Below are positions 1 through 10,600 of a DNA stretch of 64,000 nucleotides, in pieces (positions within the stretch are counted from its first letter, which is position 1; each line of letters starts with the position of its first letter). Made by a program: the position numbers and the translations under genes. Source of the DNA: Vogesella indigofera (GTDB lineage Bacteria > Pseudomonadota > Gammaproteobacteria > Burkholderiales > Chromobacteriaceae); NCBI RefSeq assembly GCF_028548395.1, contig NZ_JAQQLA010000010.1, forward strand, positions 50,813 through 114,812. The letters are read 5' to 3'. The notes below the pieces were generated by a model. It was not told the origin of the DNA. It searched no databases and saw only the letters and a program-made list of their open reading frames with translations.

Positions 1-741
1 GGTGCGGGTGGTGAAGCTGCCGTCGGCTTCCAGCTGCAGCGCGCTAGCGACTTCCTGCGGCGCTTCCTGCTGCAGCTGGCGCAGCATGGCGACCTTTTCC
101 GGTGGCGTGCGCATGCGGCTGACCCAGCTGCCGAACTCCAGCCGCAGCGGCCAGTGTTGCTGCTGTTGCAGGGTGATGCCGGCGTCGGCCAGCAGCTGGC
201 GCCATTCCGCGTCGGAACGGTCGCGGATGTGGGAGCGGTCGCGCAGCAGTTCCCAGCATTGCAGGTGGGTGTCGACCAGCGCGTCGGCGTCGGTTTCCAC
301 GTCGATCAGCAGCAGGTAGCCGCCGGGGCGCAGCACACGGCACATTTCGCGCACGCCGGCGGCGAGGTCCAGCCAGTGGTGGGCGCTGTAGCGGCTGGCG
401 ACCAGATCGAAGCTGGCGTCGGCAAACGGTAGCGTAGCGGCATCGCCCTGTTGGGTGGCGATATTGCCGTGGCCGTTGCTGGCGGCTGCCGTGGCGACGG
501 TGGTCAGCATCGCCGGTGCCGGATCCAGAGCCACCACTTCGCCCAGCAGTGGCGCCAGCGCGAAGCTGAGGTGGCCGGCGCCACAGCCGACATCGAGGCC
601 GCGGCCGTCGCGCGGCAGATGGGCGGCGACCAGCTGCTGCGCGGCGGCAAGGTCGGGGCCGGCGGCGTGCACCGCGCTGGTGAGGTAGGCTTGCGCCTGC
701 GGATCGAACTGTTGCCGGGTGGCCTGGTGATGGCTGCTCAT
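1..741 (-). CDS. Class I SAM-dependent methyltransferase (3' end beyond the window)
   Basis: The reading frame opens at an ATG at 741 on the minus strand and continues without a stop to base 1, giving 247 residues with the C-terminus missing. The SAM-binding motif I LDVGCGAGH lies at about residues 49-57, an acidic residue (ALDP, D73) follows at the end of strand 2, and VLRPGG near residues 136-141 is the usual post-motif of UbiE/BioC-like methyltransferases. The family methylates small molecules; the substrate cannot be told from the sequence. The gene is divergent from the exporter at 965. A longer minus-strand frame over the same bases lacks these motifs and is a shadow. Confidence 0.85.
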   Translation of the reverse strand, partial: MSSHHQATRQQFDPQAQAYLTSAVHAAGPDLAAAQQLVAAHLPRDGRGLDVGCGAGHLSFALAPLLGEVVALDPAPAMLTTVATAAASNGHGNIATQQGDAATLPFADASFDLVASRYSAHHWLDLAAGVREMCRVLRPGGYLLLIDVETDADALVDTHLQCWELLRDRSHIRDRSDAEWRQLLADAGITLQQQQHWPLRLEFGSWVSRMRTPPEKVAMLRQLQQEAPQEVASALQLEADGSFTTRT

Positions 742-798
742 GTCGGGTGCTCTGCAAGATGGAGTCCCGACCTTAACCGCTGCCGGATAGGGGTACAA

Positions 799-812
799 GA
801 TAAGCAGTTATC
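799..812. promoter_or_regulatory. Short palindrome in a divergent intergenic region
   Basis: GATAAGCAGTTATC is a perfect inverted repeat (5-base arms, 4-base spacer) in the 223-base gap between the divergent methyltransferase and exporter genes. The position suits an operator, but no regulator is identified. Confidence 0.25.
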
Positions 813-964
813 CTGGTATCCGTGCTACCTGTCTCCGCTGCCGGAGGTGGCCAGCGTGTGCCGGCGCCGCAAAAAACGGCTATGGTAGGCAGCACCAGCC
901 GCTGGCGGCGCTCGCCAGCGGCCTATCCTGATCTCTTGCCCCGATCCCTATTAAAGGAGCCGCC

Positions 965-1813
965 GTGACCGCACGCGCACAGACCCTGTGGCTGACCTGG
1001 CTGGCGATGCTGGCCTTTGCCGGCAATTCGCTGTTGTGCCGGCTGGCATTGAGCAGCACCGGTATCGACGCCGCCAGTTTCACCGCGATCCGCCTGCTGT
1101 CCGGTGCGCTGATGCTGGCGGTGCTGGTGGTGTGGCAAACGCGGCAGTGGCCGGCGGCCGGCAGCTGGCGCGGTGCGGCGGCGCTGTTCGTCTACGCCGC
1201 CGCGTTCTCGTTTGCCTATCTCAGCCTGCCGGCGGCCAGCGGTGCGCTGTGCCTGTTCGGCGCGGTGCAGGCGACCATGATCGCCTGCGGCTGGTGGCAG
1301 GGCGAACGCCTGGCCGCGCGCCAGTGGCTGGGCTTTGCCGCCGCGCTGGGCGGGCTGTTGCTGCTGCTGTTGCCGGGGGCGTCGGCGCCGCCGCTGGGCG
1401 GCATGTTGCTGATGCTGCTGGCCGGTGCGGCGTGGGGCGCGTATTCGATGCTCGGGCGCGGCGCCGGCGATGCCACCGCGGTGACCGCCGGCAATTTCCT
1501 GCGCGCGCTGCCGCTGGCCTTGCTGTTGTGGCTGTGGCAGACGCCGCCTCTGTCGCCGCCGGTGGCCGGGGTGGGGTACGCGGTGGCGTCCGGGGCGCTG
1601 GCGTCCGGCATCGGCTACGCCATCTGGTATCGCGCGCTGCGCGGGCTGAGCGCCAGCAGCGCGGCCACGGTGCAGCTGAGCGTGCCTCTGCTGACGGCGC
1701 TGGCCGGCTGGCTGCTGCTGGCCGAGCAGCCGGGCTGGCGCCTGCTCATGGCGGCGCTGGCGATACTCGGCGGCATCGCGCTGGTGATCCGCGCGCGGCC
1801 GGCACGCGCCTAG
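965..1813 (+). CDS. EamA/DMT-family transporter
   Basis: This 282-residue protein is almost entirely hydrophobic, with roughly ten predicted transmembrane segments in two similar halves, as in the drug/metabolite transporter superfamily. Members export small metabolites or amino acids from the inner membrane; the substrate is not predictable here. The GTG start at 965 is chosen because AAAGGAG lies at 954-960 with good spacing. The gene is monocistronic and divergent from the methyltransferase. A second EamA paralogue lies at 22750. Confidence 0.85.
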   Translation: MTARAQTLWLTWLAMLAFAGNSLLCRLALSSTGIDAASFTAIRLLSGALMLAVLVVWQTRQWPAAGSWRGAAALFVYAAAFSFAYLSLPAASGALCLFGAVQATMIACGWWQGERLAARQWLGFAAALGGLLLLLLPGASAPPLGGMLLMLLAGAAWGAYSMLGRGAGDATAVTAGNFLRALPLALLLWLWQTPPLSPPVAGVGYAVASGALASGIGYAIWYRALRGLSASSAATVQLSVPLLTALAGWLLLAEQPGWRLLMAALAILGGIALVIRARPARA

Positions 1814-1903
1814 ACGGCGTTCGCCGCCGGTAAGCTTGGCCGCAGCGGGAACGGCGCGCGCCGGCGGCGGTCTGATCTACCGCGCCGGCCGTGTGAATGT
1901 CAT

Positions 1904-1932
1904 TTTTCATTGCGCGGCAACTGCACTACCAT
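1904..1932 (+). promoter_or_regulatory. Possible sigma-70 promoter for tamAB
   Basis: TTTTCA (1904-1909) and TACCAT (1927-1932) are separated by 17 bases and precede the tamA ATG at 1969. The -35 match is weak, so this is tentative. Confidence 0.4.
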
Positions 1933-1968
1933 GGGCGCTTGCCCGCCCACCTGCCGAATTATCCGCCC

Positions 1969-3684
1969 ATGTATCGCGTCCTGTTGTTACTTGCCTGCCT
2001 GCCCCTGACTGCCCACGCGTTGGATTACCGCGTCGAGCTGGTGGCGCCGTCGGAACTGAGCGAGCTGCTGCGTGGCAACCTCGACCTGTACACGCTGCAG
2101 CAGGATGAGGCGCTGACGGCGCAGGACCTGGACAGCATCGTGGCCGGCACCCCGGTCGAGGCACGCGCGCTGCTGGAGACCGAGGGCTATTTCGGCAGCG
2201 AGGTGAAGGTCAGCCGCGACGGCGATCTGGTGCGGGTGCAGGTCAGCGCCGGTGCGCCGGTGATCGTCAGCGCGGTCGATGTCACGCTGCAGGGGCCGGT
2301 GCGACAGCAGGCGGACTACAGCCGTTTTCTTTCCAAGGTGATGGAAGACTGGGCGCTGCCGGAGGGCGCGGTATTCCGCCAGGACGACTGGGACAGCAGC
2401 AAGAAGGCGGCGCTGCGCCCCTTCCTGCTCGACCGCTTCCCGCAGGCCAGACTCACCGCCGCGCAGGTGCGCATCGACCCGGCCAGCCGCCAGGCGCGGG
2501 TGACGCTGACGGTGGACAGCGGGCCGCTGATCCGCTTTGGCGACTTCCGCATCGACGGCCTGCAGCGCTATCCGGCGAGCATCGTCAGCGGCATGGCCGA
2601 TTTCGCCCCCGGCGCGCCGTACTCGCAGCCGTCGCTAGTGGCGCTGCAGGCGGCGCTGGAGAACGATCCGCACTTCACCGGCGTGGTGGTGGCGCCGCTG
2701 TGGGAGCAGCTGCACGACGACACCGTGCCGCTGGGCATCACCCTGAGCGAGCAGCAGCGGCAGAAGCTGGAGGTCGGCCTCAACTACAGCACCGGCGACG
2801 GCGCCGGCACCCGCCTCGGCTACGAGCACTACAACCTGCTGCGCCGCGGCTATACCGGTTCGGTGGCCTACGACTGGAAAAAATCGCGGCAGCAGCTGGA
2901 TCTCGGCCTCGGCTTTTCGCGCGGCGGCGACGGCTACGCGCACAGCCTCAACCTGCAGCAGCGCCACGCCGAACAGAACCTGACCGTCACCGACGCCACC
3001 GAGCTGGGCCTGTTCCGCATCCGCCAGCAAGACAATATCGAGGCCCGCTTCGGCGTGGAATACCTGATCGAGCGCGAGCAGATCGAGGGCGAGGCCACCC
3101 GCGACAACAAGGCGCTGATCCTGTCCTACGGCTGGGCAAAGCGTGCGGTGGACAACCCGCTGCGCCCCGCGGCCGGCTATCTGCTGGAGGGGCATGTCTC
3201 CGGCGCCGGGCTGGCGGCGGACACCCGCTTCCTGCGCGGCTACGGCCGCGGTGCGCTGTACTGGAGCCCGCGTTTCATGCGCGGCACCTGGCTGACGCGG
3301 CTGGAGCTGGGCCAGGTGTGGGCCGACGACGCGCTGCAGGTGCCGGCGTCGCGCCTGTTCAAGGCCGGCGGCGTCGGCAGCGTGCGCGGCTACGACTACC
3401 AGAGCCTGGGCATCGTCAATCCGGACAGCGGCGCGGTCACCGGTGGCCGCGTGCTGGCGACGGCGACGCTGGAGTACCAGTACCCGCTGACGCCGGCGTG
3501 GCGGCTGGCGGCGTTCGTCGATGCCGGTGACGCCGCCGACAGCTGGCAGAGCTGGCGCCTGGCGCGGGCGCAGGGGGTCGGCGTGCGCTGGCTCAGCCCG
3601 CTGGCACCGCTGGCGTTCGACATCGCCTATGGCGCGCGCGACCAGCGCTGGCGCTGGAACCTCAACCTGGGGCTGGCGTTCTGA
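1969..3684 (+). CDS. tamA: Translocation and assembly module TamA (Omp85 family)
   Basis: TamA is an outer-membrane Omp85 protein that works with TamB to insert autotransporters and move lipids between membranes. The 571-residue product begins with a signal peptide (MYRVLLLL...AHA, cleavage near residue 17), continues with POTRA-like repeats to about residue 250, and ends in a beta-barrel with the conserved VRGY loop and a terminal Phe (LGLAF), the outer-membrane targeting signature. I chose the ATG at 1969 over the in-frame upstream start at 1897 because only 1969 places the signal peptide at the N-terminus. Its TGA overlaps the tamB ATG by one base, so the two are probably translationally coupled. 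Confidence 0.9.
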   Translation: MYRVLLLLACLPLTAHALDYRVELVAPSELSELLRGNLDLYTLQQDEALTAQDLDSIVAGTPVEARALLETEGYFGSEVKVSRDGDLVRVQVSAGAPVIVSAVDVTLQGPVRQQADYSRFLSKVMEDWALPEGAVFRQDDWDSSKKAALRPFLLDRFPQARLTAAQVRIDPASRQARVTLTVDSGPLIRFGDFRIDGLQRYPASIVSGMADFAPGAPYSQPSLVALQAALENDPHFTGVVVAPLWEQLHDDTVPLGITLSEQQRQKLEVGLNYSTGDGAGTRLGYEHYNLLRRGYTGSVAYDWKKSRQQLDLGLGFSRGGDGYAHSLNLQQRHAEQNLTVTDATELGLFRIRQQDNIEARFGVEYLIEREQIEGEATRDNKALILSYGWAKRAVDNPLRPAAGYLLEGHVSGAGLAADTRFLRGYGRGALYWSPRFMRGTWLTRLELGQVWADDALQVPASRLFKAGGVGSVRGYDYQSLGIVNPDSGAVTGGRVLATATLEYQYPLTPAWRLAAFVDAGDAADSWQSWRLARAQGVGVRWLSPLAPLAFDIAYGARDQRWRWNLNLGLAF

Positions 3685-6600
3685 TGTCGCACGCCGAAGA
3701 CCTGATCTCGCCGCCGCCCGCCCTGGTGCCAGACGCGGCACCGCAGACCCCGGAACCGCCAGCGCCACGCCGCCGGCGGTGGCTGCGCTGGCTGCTGTTG
3801 TTTGTGCTGCTGTTGCTGCTCGGCGTCGCGGGCGCGCTGGTGTGGTTCTCCGCCACGCCGCTCGGCTTCGCCAGCCTGTGGCCGCTGCTGGAGCGCGCCA
3901 GTGGCGGCCAGCTCAAGGTTGGCCGCAGCCACGGTACGCTGTGGCACGGCTTCGTGCTGGAGGACATCCGCTGGCAGACGCCGCAACAGCAGCTGGCACT
4001 GAGCCGGCTGCAGCTGGCGTGGTCGCCGGGGCGGCTGTGGCAGCGCCAGTTGCAGATCGAACAGCTGCACCTGGGCGTGCTGCGCTATCACAGCAGCAAG
4101 CCGTCCGACGGCCGGCCGCCGCAGCTGCCGGACCACCTGCGCCTGCCACTGGAGGTCGCCATCGACAGCCTGCGGCTGGACACGCTGCAGCTCGGTGACG
4201 CGCCGCCGCTGCTGCGCGCGCTCGACGCCGGCTACTACTACCAGCAACAGCAGCACGCGCTGGTGTTGCGGCGGCTGGACAGCCCGTGGGGGCGGATGTA
4301 CGCCAGCGTGGCGCTGGGCAGCAGCGCGCCGTTCGCGCTCGGCGGGCGGCTGGAATACGACGGCGTGCTGGAAGGCGTCGCCAGCCGCGGCGTGCTGACG
4401 CTGCAGCAGTCGCTGTTGGCGCCGCGCGTCAGCGGCACCGTCAGCGCGCTGGGGCTGTCGGCCGACCTGAGCGCGCGGCTGCGGCCGTTCGCGCCACAGG
4501 CCCTGCAGCGCCTGCAGCAGCTGGACGTGCGCATCGGCGGCATCAACCCGCAGGCGCTGCAGCCGGGCTGGCCGCAGGCACGGCTGGGCCTCGCGCTGCA
4601 GCTGGCGCCGGGGGCGGGCGGCGTGCTCGACGGTGGCGTGTCACTGATCAACTACCAGCCCGGCGCGCTCAGCGCGCAGCGGCTGCCGCTGTCGCTGCTG
4701 TACGGCCCGTTCCAGATCCGCGACGACACCCTGCTGCTGAACAATCTGGTGGCGGAGCTGGCCGAGGGCCGCGTCACGCTGGATGGCCGCGTCAGTCCCG
4801 CCGCGTTGGCACTGGCGCTGCGGCTGGACGGCATCCACAGCCAGGCGCTGCTGGCCAGCCTGCCGTCGCACCGCATCGGCGGCGACATCCGCGTGAGCGG
4901 CAGCCCGCGCGCACCGCAGCTGGCGCTGGCACTGGCCAGCGGCAAGCTGTCGCTGCGCGGCGGCCTGGCGCTGCCGGCGCCGCAGCAGTGGCAATTGCAG
5001 CAACTGCAGCTGGGCACCGGCGCCGGCCGCCTGTTGCTGGACGGCACGCTGGCGCTGGGCGACGTGCCGCAGCTGGATGCGCGCGGCAAGTTGCAGGCGC
5101 TGAACCCGGCGGCGATCTCGCCGCAGCTGCCGGTGGGCAATATCAACGGCAATTTCAGCGCCAGGGTACGGCTGGCGCAGGCGCCGCAGGGCGAGCTGCG
5201 GCTGCAGCTGACGCCGGGCACGCTGTCCGGCGCGCCCTTGTCCGGCCAGTTGCAGGCCAGCTGGCAGGCGCAGCAGCTGCGCGCGCTGCAGGGCCGCTTG
5301 CAGCTGGGCGGCAACAGCCTGCGGCTGAATGGCAGCTACGGCAAGCCGGGCGACCGGCTGCAGCTGCTGCTCGACGCGCCGCAGCTGGGCCTGCTCGGCC
5401 CGGCGTTCTCCGGGCGGGTGCGCGGCGAGCTGGATCTGGGCGGGGTGCCGGCGCGGCCGCAGGTGCGCGCCGATCTGCAGGCCAGCAATCTGCGCCTGCC
5501 GGGGGCGCTGGCGGTGGTCAGCCTCAGCCTGCAGGGCGAGAGCGGCATCGCCGACGACAGCCCGTTCCGTATCCGCCTTGACGGCCGCACGCTGTCGCTG
5601 GGCGACAAGCAGCTGGCGCGGCTGAGCCTGCAGGCCGACGGCAGCCGTCTGGCGCACCGCTTGCAGCTGAGCGCCGACGGTCGCCTGCAACAGCATGAAC
5701 AGCAGCTGCAACTGCAGCTGGTCGGCGGTTTCGAACGCGGCGGCAGCAACTGGCGCGGCACGCTGCAGCAGCTGGAGGCGACGGGCTGGCTGCCGCTGCG
5801 CCTGCAGCAGCCGGTGGCGCTGCGTGCCGCTGCGGCCAACGTGGCGCTGGCGGCCAGCCGCTGGCAGGCGCTGGGCGCGCAGTGGCAGCTGGGCGAGAGC
5901 AGCTGGCAGCGCGATGGTGGCTGGCGCAGCGAGGGCCGGGTGCAGGGGCTGGCCTTGTCGGCGCTGGCGCCGTGGTTCAGCCCGCCGCTGCGGCAGACGC
6001 TGGTGTTCGACGCCGGCTGGCAAGTGCGCAGCGCGCAAGGTTGGCCGCAAGGCAGCGTGCAGTTGCAGCGCACCCAGGGCGATGTCTGGCTGCCGGCCCC
6101 GGCCGGCGAGCAGGCGCTGGGGCTGAGCCGGGCGACGCTGAGCGTGGGCCTCGGCGAACGCGGGCCGCTGGCGCTGGCGCTGGACAGCCGCTTCGGCAAG
6201 CTTGCCGCCGACGGCAGCGTGCTGTGGGGCAACGGCGGCAGCGTCGCCAACGCGGCACTGGCCGGCAGCGTGCGGCTGCAGCTGCCGTCACTGGCGCAGG
6301 CGCAACCGTGGCTGAAGGCGGGCATGGAATTGTCCGGCAGCCTCGACGCCACGCTACAGCTGGGCGGCACGCTGTCGTCGCCGACGCTGGACGGGCCGCT
6401 GCTGGGTCACGACTTGCGCTTTGTCGAGCGCCGCAACGGCATCCGCCTGGAGCAGGGCCAGCTGCAGGCGCGGCTGGCCGGCCAGCAGCTGCTGATCGAC
6501 AGCCTGCGCTTCGGCAAGCAGGGCGAGCTGACCGGTAGCGGCCGCATCGACCTGTTCCAGGCGACGCCGGACGTGTTGCTGCTGCTCGACTTCAAGCGCT

Positions 6601-7511
6601 TCGCCGCGCTGGAGCGGCCGGGGCGGCGCCTGCTGCTGTCCGGGCGCAGCCGCGTCGAGGTGCGGCAGCGGGTGGTGACGCTGAGCGGCAACCTCAGCGT
6701 CGACGAGGGCCGCATCGACATCCCGAAACTGGGCGGGCCGCGACTGTCCGACGACGTGGTGGTGGTGGGGCGCGAGGTGGTCGACGATGCCGGCAACCGC
6801 TGGCCGCTGGCGCTGGACCTGCGCATCGCGCTTGGCGACAAGCTGCGCTTCGGTGGCAACGGGCTGGAGGCGTGGCTGGGCGGCGAGGTGCGGCTGCTGG
6901 CGGAGCAGGGCGGCACGCTGCAGGCGCGCGGCCAGATCCGTGTCGACAAGGGCCGCTTCAAGGCCTACGGCCAGGACCTGGACATCAGCCGCGGCCTGGT
7001 CACCTTCAGCGGGCCGCTGGACAACCCGGCGCTGGACCTGCGCGCCACGCGCCGCTTCTCGCCGGTCGGCGCCGGGGTCGAGGTGCGCGGCGCGCTGCTG
7101 ACGCCGACGGTGAAGCTGGTGGCGGACGAGGCGATGTCGGAAAAGGACAAGCTGTCGTGGCTGGTGCTGGGTCGCGCCGCCGCGGTCGGCGACAACACCG
7201 GTGGCGCCGGTGCCGCCGCCGGCGGCCTGCTCGCCGGCCTGATCAACGACCAGGTCGGGCTGTTCGACGATATCGGCGTGCAGTCGCGGGCGGAAAGCAC
7301 CAGCAGCGCCGGCGTGGTCAGCCCGGCGGAGCAGGTGGTGACGCTGGGCAAGCAGCTGACGCGCGAGCTGTACGTCGGCTACGAGTACGGGCTGAAGAGC
7401 GCCGAACAGGCGCTGAAGGTCAGCTACCAGCTGTCGCGCACGCTGTCGCTGATCGGCCGCGCCGGCCGCGACGCGTCGACGGAAGTGCGCTACACCCGCC
7501 GCTTCGACTGA
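3684..7511 (+). CDS. tamB: Translocation/assembly module TamB (AsmA-like, DUF490)
   Basis: The 1275-residue product has a proline-rich cytoplasmic N-terminus and one transmembrane anchor at about residues 34-55. A very long periplasmic region of repeated amphipathic beta-strands follows, with a DUF490 domain in roughly the last 300 residues (conserved GR-A-VGDN and YVGYEYGLKS-like stretches). TamB bridges the inner and outer membranes as a hydrophobic groove and partners with TamA. The length matches the family (about 1250-1300). Two copies of the GTTGGCCGCA repeat (3918, 6050) and one in the other orientation (5831) are embedded in the gene. Confidence 0.9.
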   Translation: MSHAEDLISPPPALVPDAAPQTPEPPAPRRRRWLRWLLLFVLLLLLGVAGALVWFSATPLGFASLWPLLERASGGQLKVGRSHGTLWHGFVLEDIRWQTPQQQLALSRLQLAWSPGRLWQRQLQIEQLHLGVLRYHSSKPSDGRPPQLPDHLRLPLEVAIDSLRLDTLQLGDAPPLLRALDAGYYYQQQQHALVLRRLDSPWGRMYASVALGSSAPFALGGRLEYDGVLEGVASRGVLTLQQSLLAPRVSGTVSALGLSADLSARLRPFAPQALQRLQQLDVRIGGINPQALQPGWPQARLGLALQLAPGAGGVLDGGVSLINYQPGALSAQRLPLSLLYGPFQIRDDTLLLNNLVAELAEGRVTLDGRVSPAALALALRLDGIHSQALLASLPSHRIGGDIRVSGSPRAPQLALALASGKLSLRGGLALPAPQQWQLQQLQLGTGAGRLLLDGTLALGDVPQLDARGKLQALNPAAISPQLPVGNINGNFSARVRLAQAPQGELRLQLTPGTLSGAPLSGQLQASWQAQQLRALQGRLQLGGNSLRLNGSYGKPGDRLQLLLDAPQLGLLGPAFSGRVRGELDLGGVPARPQVRADLQASNLRLPGALAVVSLSLQGESGIADDSPFRIRLDGRTLSLGDKQLARLSLQADGSRLAHRLQLSADGRLQQHEQQLQLQLVGGFERGGSNWRGTLQQLEATGWLPLRLQQPVALRAAAANVALAASRWQALGAQWQLGESSWQRDGGWRSEGRVQGLALSALAPWFSPPLRQTLVFDAGWQVRSAQGWPQGSVQLQRTQGDVWLPAPAGEQALGLSRATLSVGLGERGPLALALDSRFGKLAADGSVLWGNGGSVANAALAGSVRLQLPSLAQAQPWLKAGMELSGSLDATLQLGGTLSSPTLDGPLLGHDLRFVERRNGIRLEQGQLQARLAGQQLLIDSLRFGKQGELTGSGRIDLFQATPDVLLLLDFKRFAALERPGRRLLLSGRSRVEVRQRVVTLSGNLSVDEGRIDIPKLGGPRLSDDVVVVGREVVDDAGNRWPLALDLRIALGDKLRFGGNGLEAWLGGEVRLLAEQGGTLQARGQIRVDKGRFKAYGQDLDISRGLVTFSGPLDNPALDLRATRRFSPVGAGVEVRGALLTPTVKLVADEAMSEKDKLSWLVLGRAAAVGDNTGGAGAAAGGLLAGLINDQVGLFDDIGVQSRAESTSSAGVVSPAEQVVTLGKQLTRELYVGYEYGLKSAEQALKVSYQLSRTLSLIGRAGRDASTEVRYTRRFD

Positions 7512-7648
7512 GCCGCGGTTCAAGGCCTGCGGCAGCGGATCCCGATGGCGGGTGCGGGGTTAAACACGCCCGCGGCCTGCCGGTTCAGCGCCAGCCAGAC
7601 GCCACGGGCGTTGCGTGCGCGCGCGACAGCTTGAACAGGCTTTAGGCG

Positions 7649-10600
7649 TCAGACCACGTCGGCCGGTGCCTGCAGCCGGCACAGCGCCAGCGCGTCGTTG
7701 ACCGCCAGCGGACGGCCGGTGAGGAAGCCCTGCACCGTGTCGCAGCCCAGCGCCTGCAGCGCTGCCAGCTCGGCCTCGGTCTCCACGCCTTCGGCCAGCG
7801 ACTCCATGTCCAGGTTGCGCGCCAGGGTGATGATGGCGGAGACGATGGCGGCGTTGTCGCGGTTGTGCTGCAGCTCGCTGACGAAGGAGCGGTCGATCTT
7901 CACCGTGTCCGGCGCGAAGTTCTTCAGGTAGGCGAGGCTGGAGTAGCCGGTGCCGAAATCGTCCACCGCCAGCCGCACCCCCAGCGCCTTGATGCCGGCC
8001 AGCTGCTGCCGCACCGGGCCGCTGTAGTCGATCAGCGTGCCCTCGGTCACTTCCAGCTCCAGCAGCGCCGGCGGCAGGCCGCTGTCGCGCAGCACCCGCG
8101 CCACCTCGGCGCAGAAGTCGCCGTGGGTCAGCTGCCGCGCCGAGACGTTGACGGCGATGGTCAGCTGCCGGCCGTGGCGCACCCACTCGGTCGCGGTGCG
8201 GCAGGCCTGTTCCAGCACCCACAGCCCCAGCTCGGTGATCACGCCGGAATCCTCGGCCACCGGGATGAAGCGTGCCGGCGACACCAGGCTGCCGTCCGCC
8301 TGGCGCCAGCGCAGCAAGGCCTCGAAGCCGTTGAGGCGGCCGCTGGCGATGTGGTACTTCGGCTGTAGCTCAAGATAGAACTGCTGCTGCACCATCGCCA
8401 GCCGCAGCTGGTTTTCCAGCAGCAGCCGCTCGCTGACCTCGGCGGTCATGCTGGCCGTGAAGAAGCGGAACGCGTTGCGGCCGCTGGCCTTGGCTTGGTA
8501 CATCGCCATGTCGGCATTCTTGAGCAGCACTTCCGGGCTGCTGCCGTCGGCCGGCGACACCGCGATGCCGATGCTGGCGCTGATCACCAGCGTGTGGCCG
8601 CGCAGGGTGAACGGCGCCTCCAGCACCTGCAGCACGCGCTCGGCGACCATGCCGGCCTGCGCGCTGCCGGACAGTTCCGGCAGGATGATGACGAACTCGT
8701 CGCCGCCGGTGCGGCCAACGGTGTCCATCTCGCGCAGCATGTGCTGGGTGCGGCTGGCGACCTGGCGCAACAGTTCGTCGCCGGCGTCGTGGCCGAGGGT
8801 GTCGTTGACGTTCTTGAAGCGGTCCAGATCCATGAACAGCACCGCCACCGCGTGCTGCTTGCGCTCGGCCAGGTGCAGCGACTGCTGCAGGCGGTCGTGC
8901 AGCAGCAGGCGGTTGGGCAGGTTGGTGAGGAAGTCGTACTCGGCCAGGTGCTGCACCCGCGCCTCGGTGGCCTTGCGCTCGCTGATGTCGGAGAACAGCG
9001 CCACGTAGTGGCTGACGCCGCCGTCGCCGTTGCGTACCTGGTTGATGGTCAGCCACTCCGGGTAGATTTCGCCGTTCTGGCGCCGGTTCCAGATCTCGCC
9101 GCTCCAGTAGCCGCGCGCGTGCAGGTGGTTCCACATGTCGCGGTAGAAGGCGGCGTCGTGGCGGCCGGAATTGAGCAGCGCCGGGGTGTTGCCCAGCGCC
9201 TGGGCCTCGCTGTAGCCGGTGATGTCGCTGAAGGCGCGGTTGACGGCGATGATGCGGCTGTCGGCGTCGGTGATCAGGATCGCCTCCGAGCTGGCCTCGA
9301 ACACCGTTGCGGCCAACCTTTGTTGCCGTTCGTGGCTGACGCGGGCGCTGATGTCGCGCGCGGTGGCGCAGCGGTAGTACTCGCCCTGGTAGCTGAGGCC
9401 GGTGAGGCTGATCTCCAGCGTCACCTCGCCGCTGCAGCAGCGCACGCTGCGCACGTAGTGGTGCTGGCCGCCGCTGAAGCGCTCCTCGAACAGCTCCGGC
9501 ATGCGGTGCTCGTTGTCGTCGCAGAAGCAGCGCTTGGCCGCCTCGTTGTGGTACACCACGCGGCCCTGTGCGTTGAGCAGCACGATGGCGTCGGCGGCGC
9601 TGTCGCTCATGTAGCGCGTCAGCTCGATCTCGCGCGCCTTGTCCTCCACCTGCCGCTGCGACGCCTGCAGCCGCTGCTGGTACTGCGCGATCAGCGCCCC
9701 CAGCCAGCGGCTGAAGTGCACCGAGAACAGCCACGCCAGGCACACCGCCAGCGTCAGGATCAGCAGCGTGGTCAGCACCCGGTTGCGGGTCTTCTCGCCC
9801 AGCGCCTGCGCCTGCGCGGCGCCGGACAGCGTCAGCTCGCGCTCGGGGATGATACTGACCACCCGCCACTGCCACGACGGCACCAGCGCCACGTAGGCGC
9901 TGTAGCGCTGGCTGCCACCGGCGGCGGGGTGGCTGAAGCTGACGAAATACTGCGGTGGCGTGGCCGCCAGCTGCTGCTGCAGCGCGGCGGGCAGCGCGAA
10001 GCCGCGCTGGCCCGGCAGCTGGCGCAGGCGGCCGTGCTGGTCGATGACGGCGAAGAAACCGTGCTCGCCGACCGGCATCTGCGCCAGCGTCTGCAGCGCC
10101 TGCTGCTGCAGGTCTTCTTCCACGTTCAGCACGTACTCGCCGCCGCCGATCAGCCAGCCGAACGGCTCGAAGCGGCGCGAGTAGGCGATCTTTTCCGACA
10201 TGAACGCCTCGCCGGGGCGGTACCAGCGATAGCTGGCATAGCCGCTGCCGGCGTGGTTGTCCACCGACAGCAGCAGCTTGCGCATGATGTAGGCGCCCTG
10301 GTCGTCCTGGTTGTCGAGCAGGTTGCGGCCCTCGCGCTGCGGGCTGGTCGGCAGCAGCACGCAGTCGCCGTCGAGGGTGTCGATGAAGTAGTAGCCGCGG
10401 CCGCCGAAGTAGCGCAGCGGGCGCAGGCTTTCCACGATCTCGCGCCGCAGCGCCGCGTCGCCGAGGCGGCGATGATGGCGGCGGTACAGGCTGTCGGCCA
10501 GCACATAGGCCTGGTCGACCTGCTCGCGCAGGCGCAGGCGCAGGATGTCGTGCGTCTGCGAGTACAGCGTCTCCAGCGAGTTGCTGGCGTGGTCGCCGTA

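Noticed and set aside
44-757. Long minus-strand frame, 237 residues
   Set aside because: It is Arg/Pro-rich with no family features; the true gene on this strand is the methyltransferase in another frame, which carries the SAM motif.
2635-3768. Minus-strand frame of 377 residues opposite tamA
   Set aside because: Composition (Ala, Arg, Gln) is that of an antisense shadow in GC-rich DNA; tamA on the plus strand is clear.
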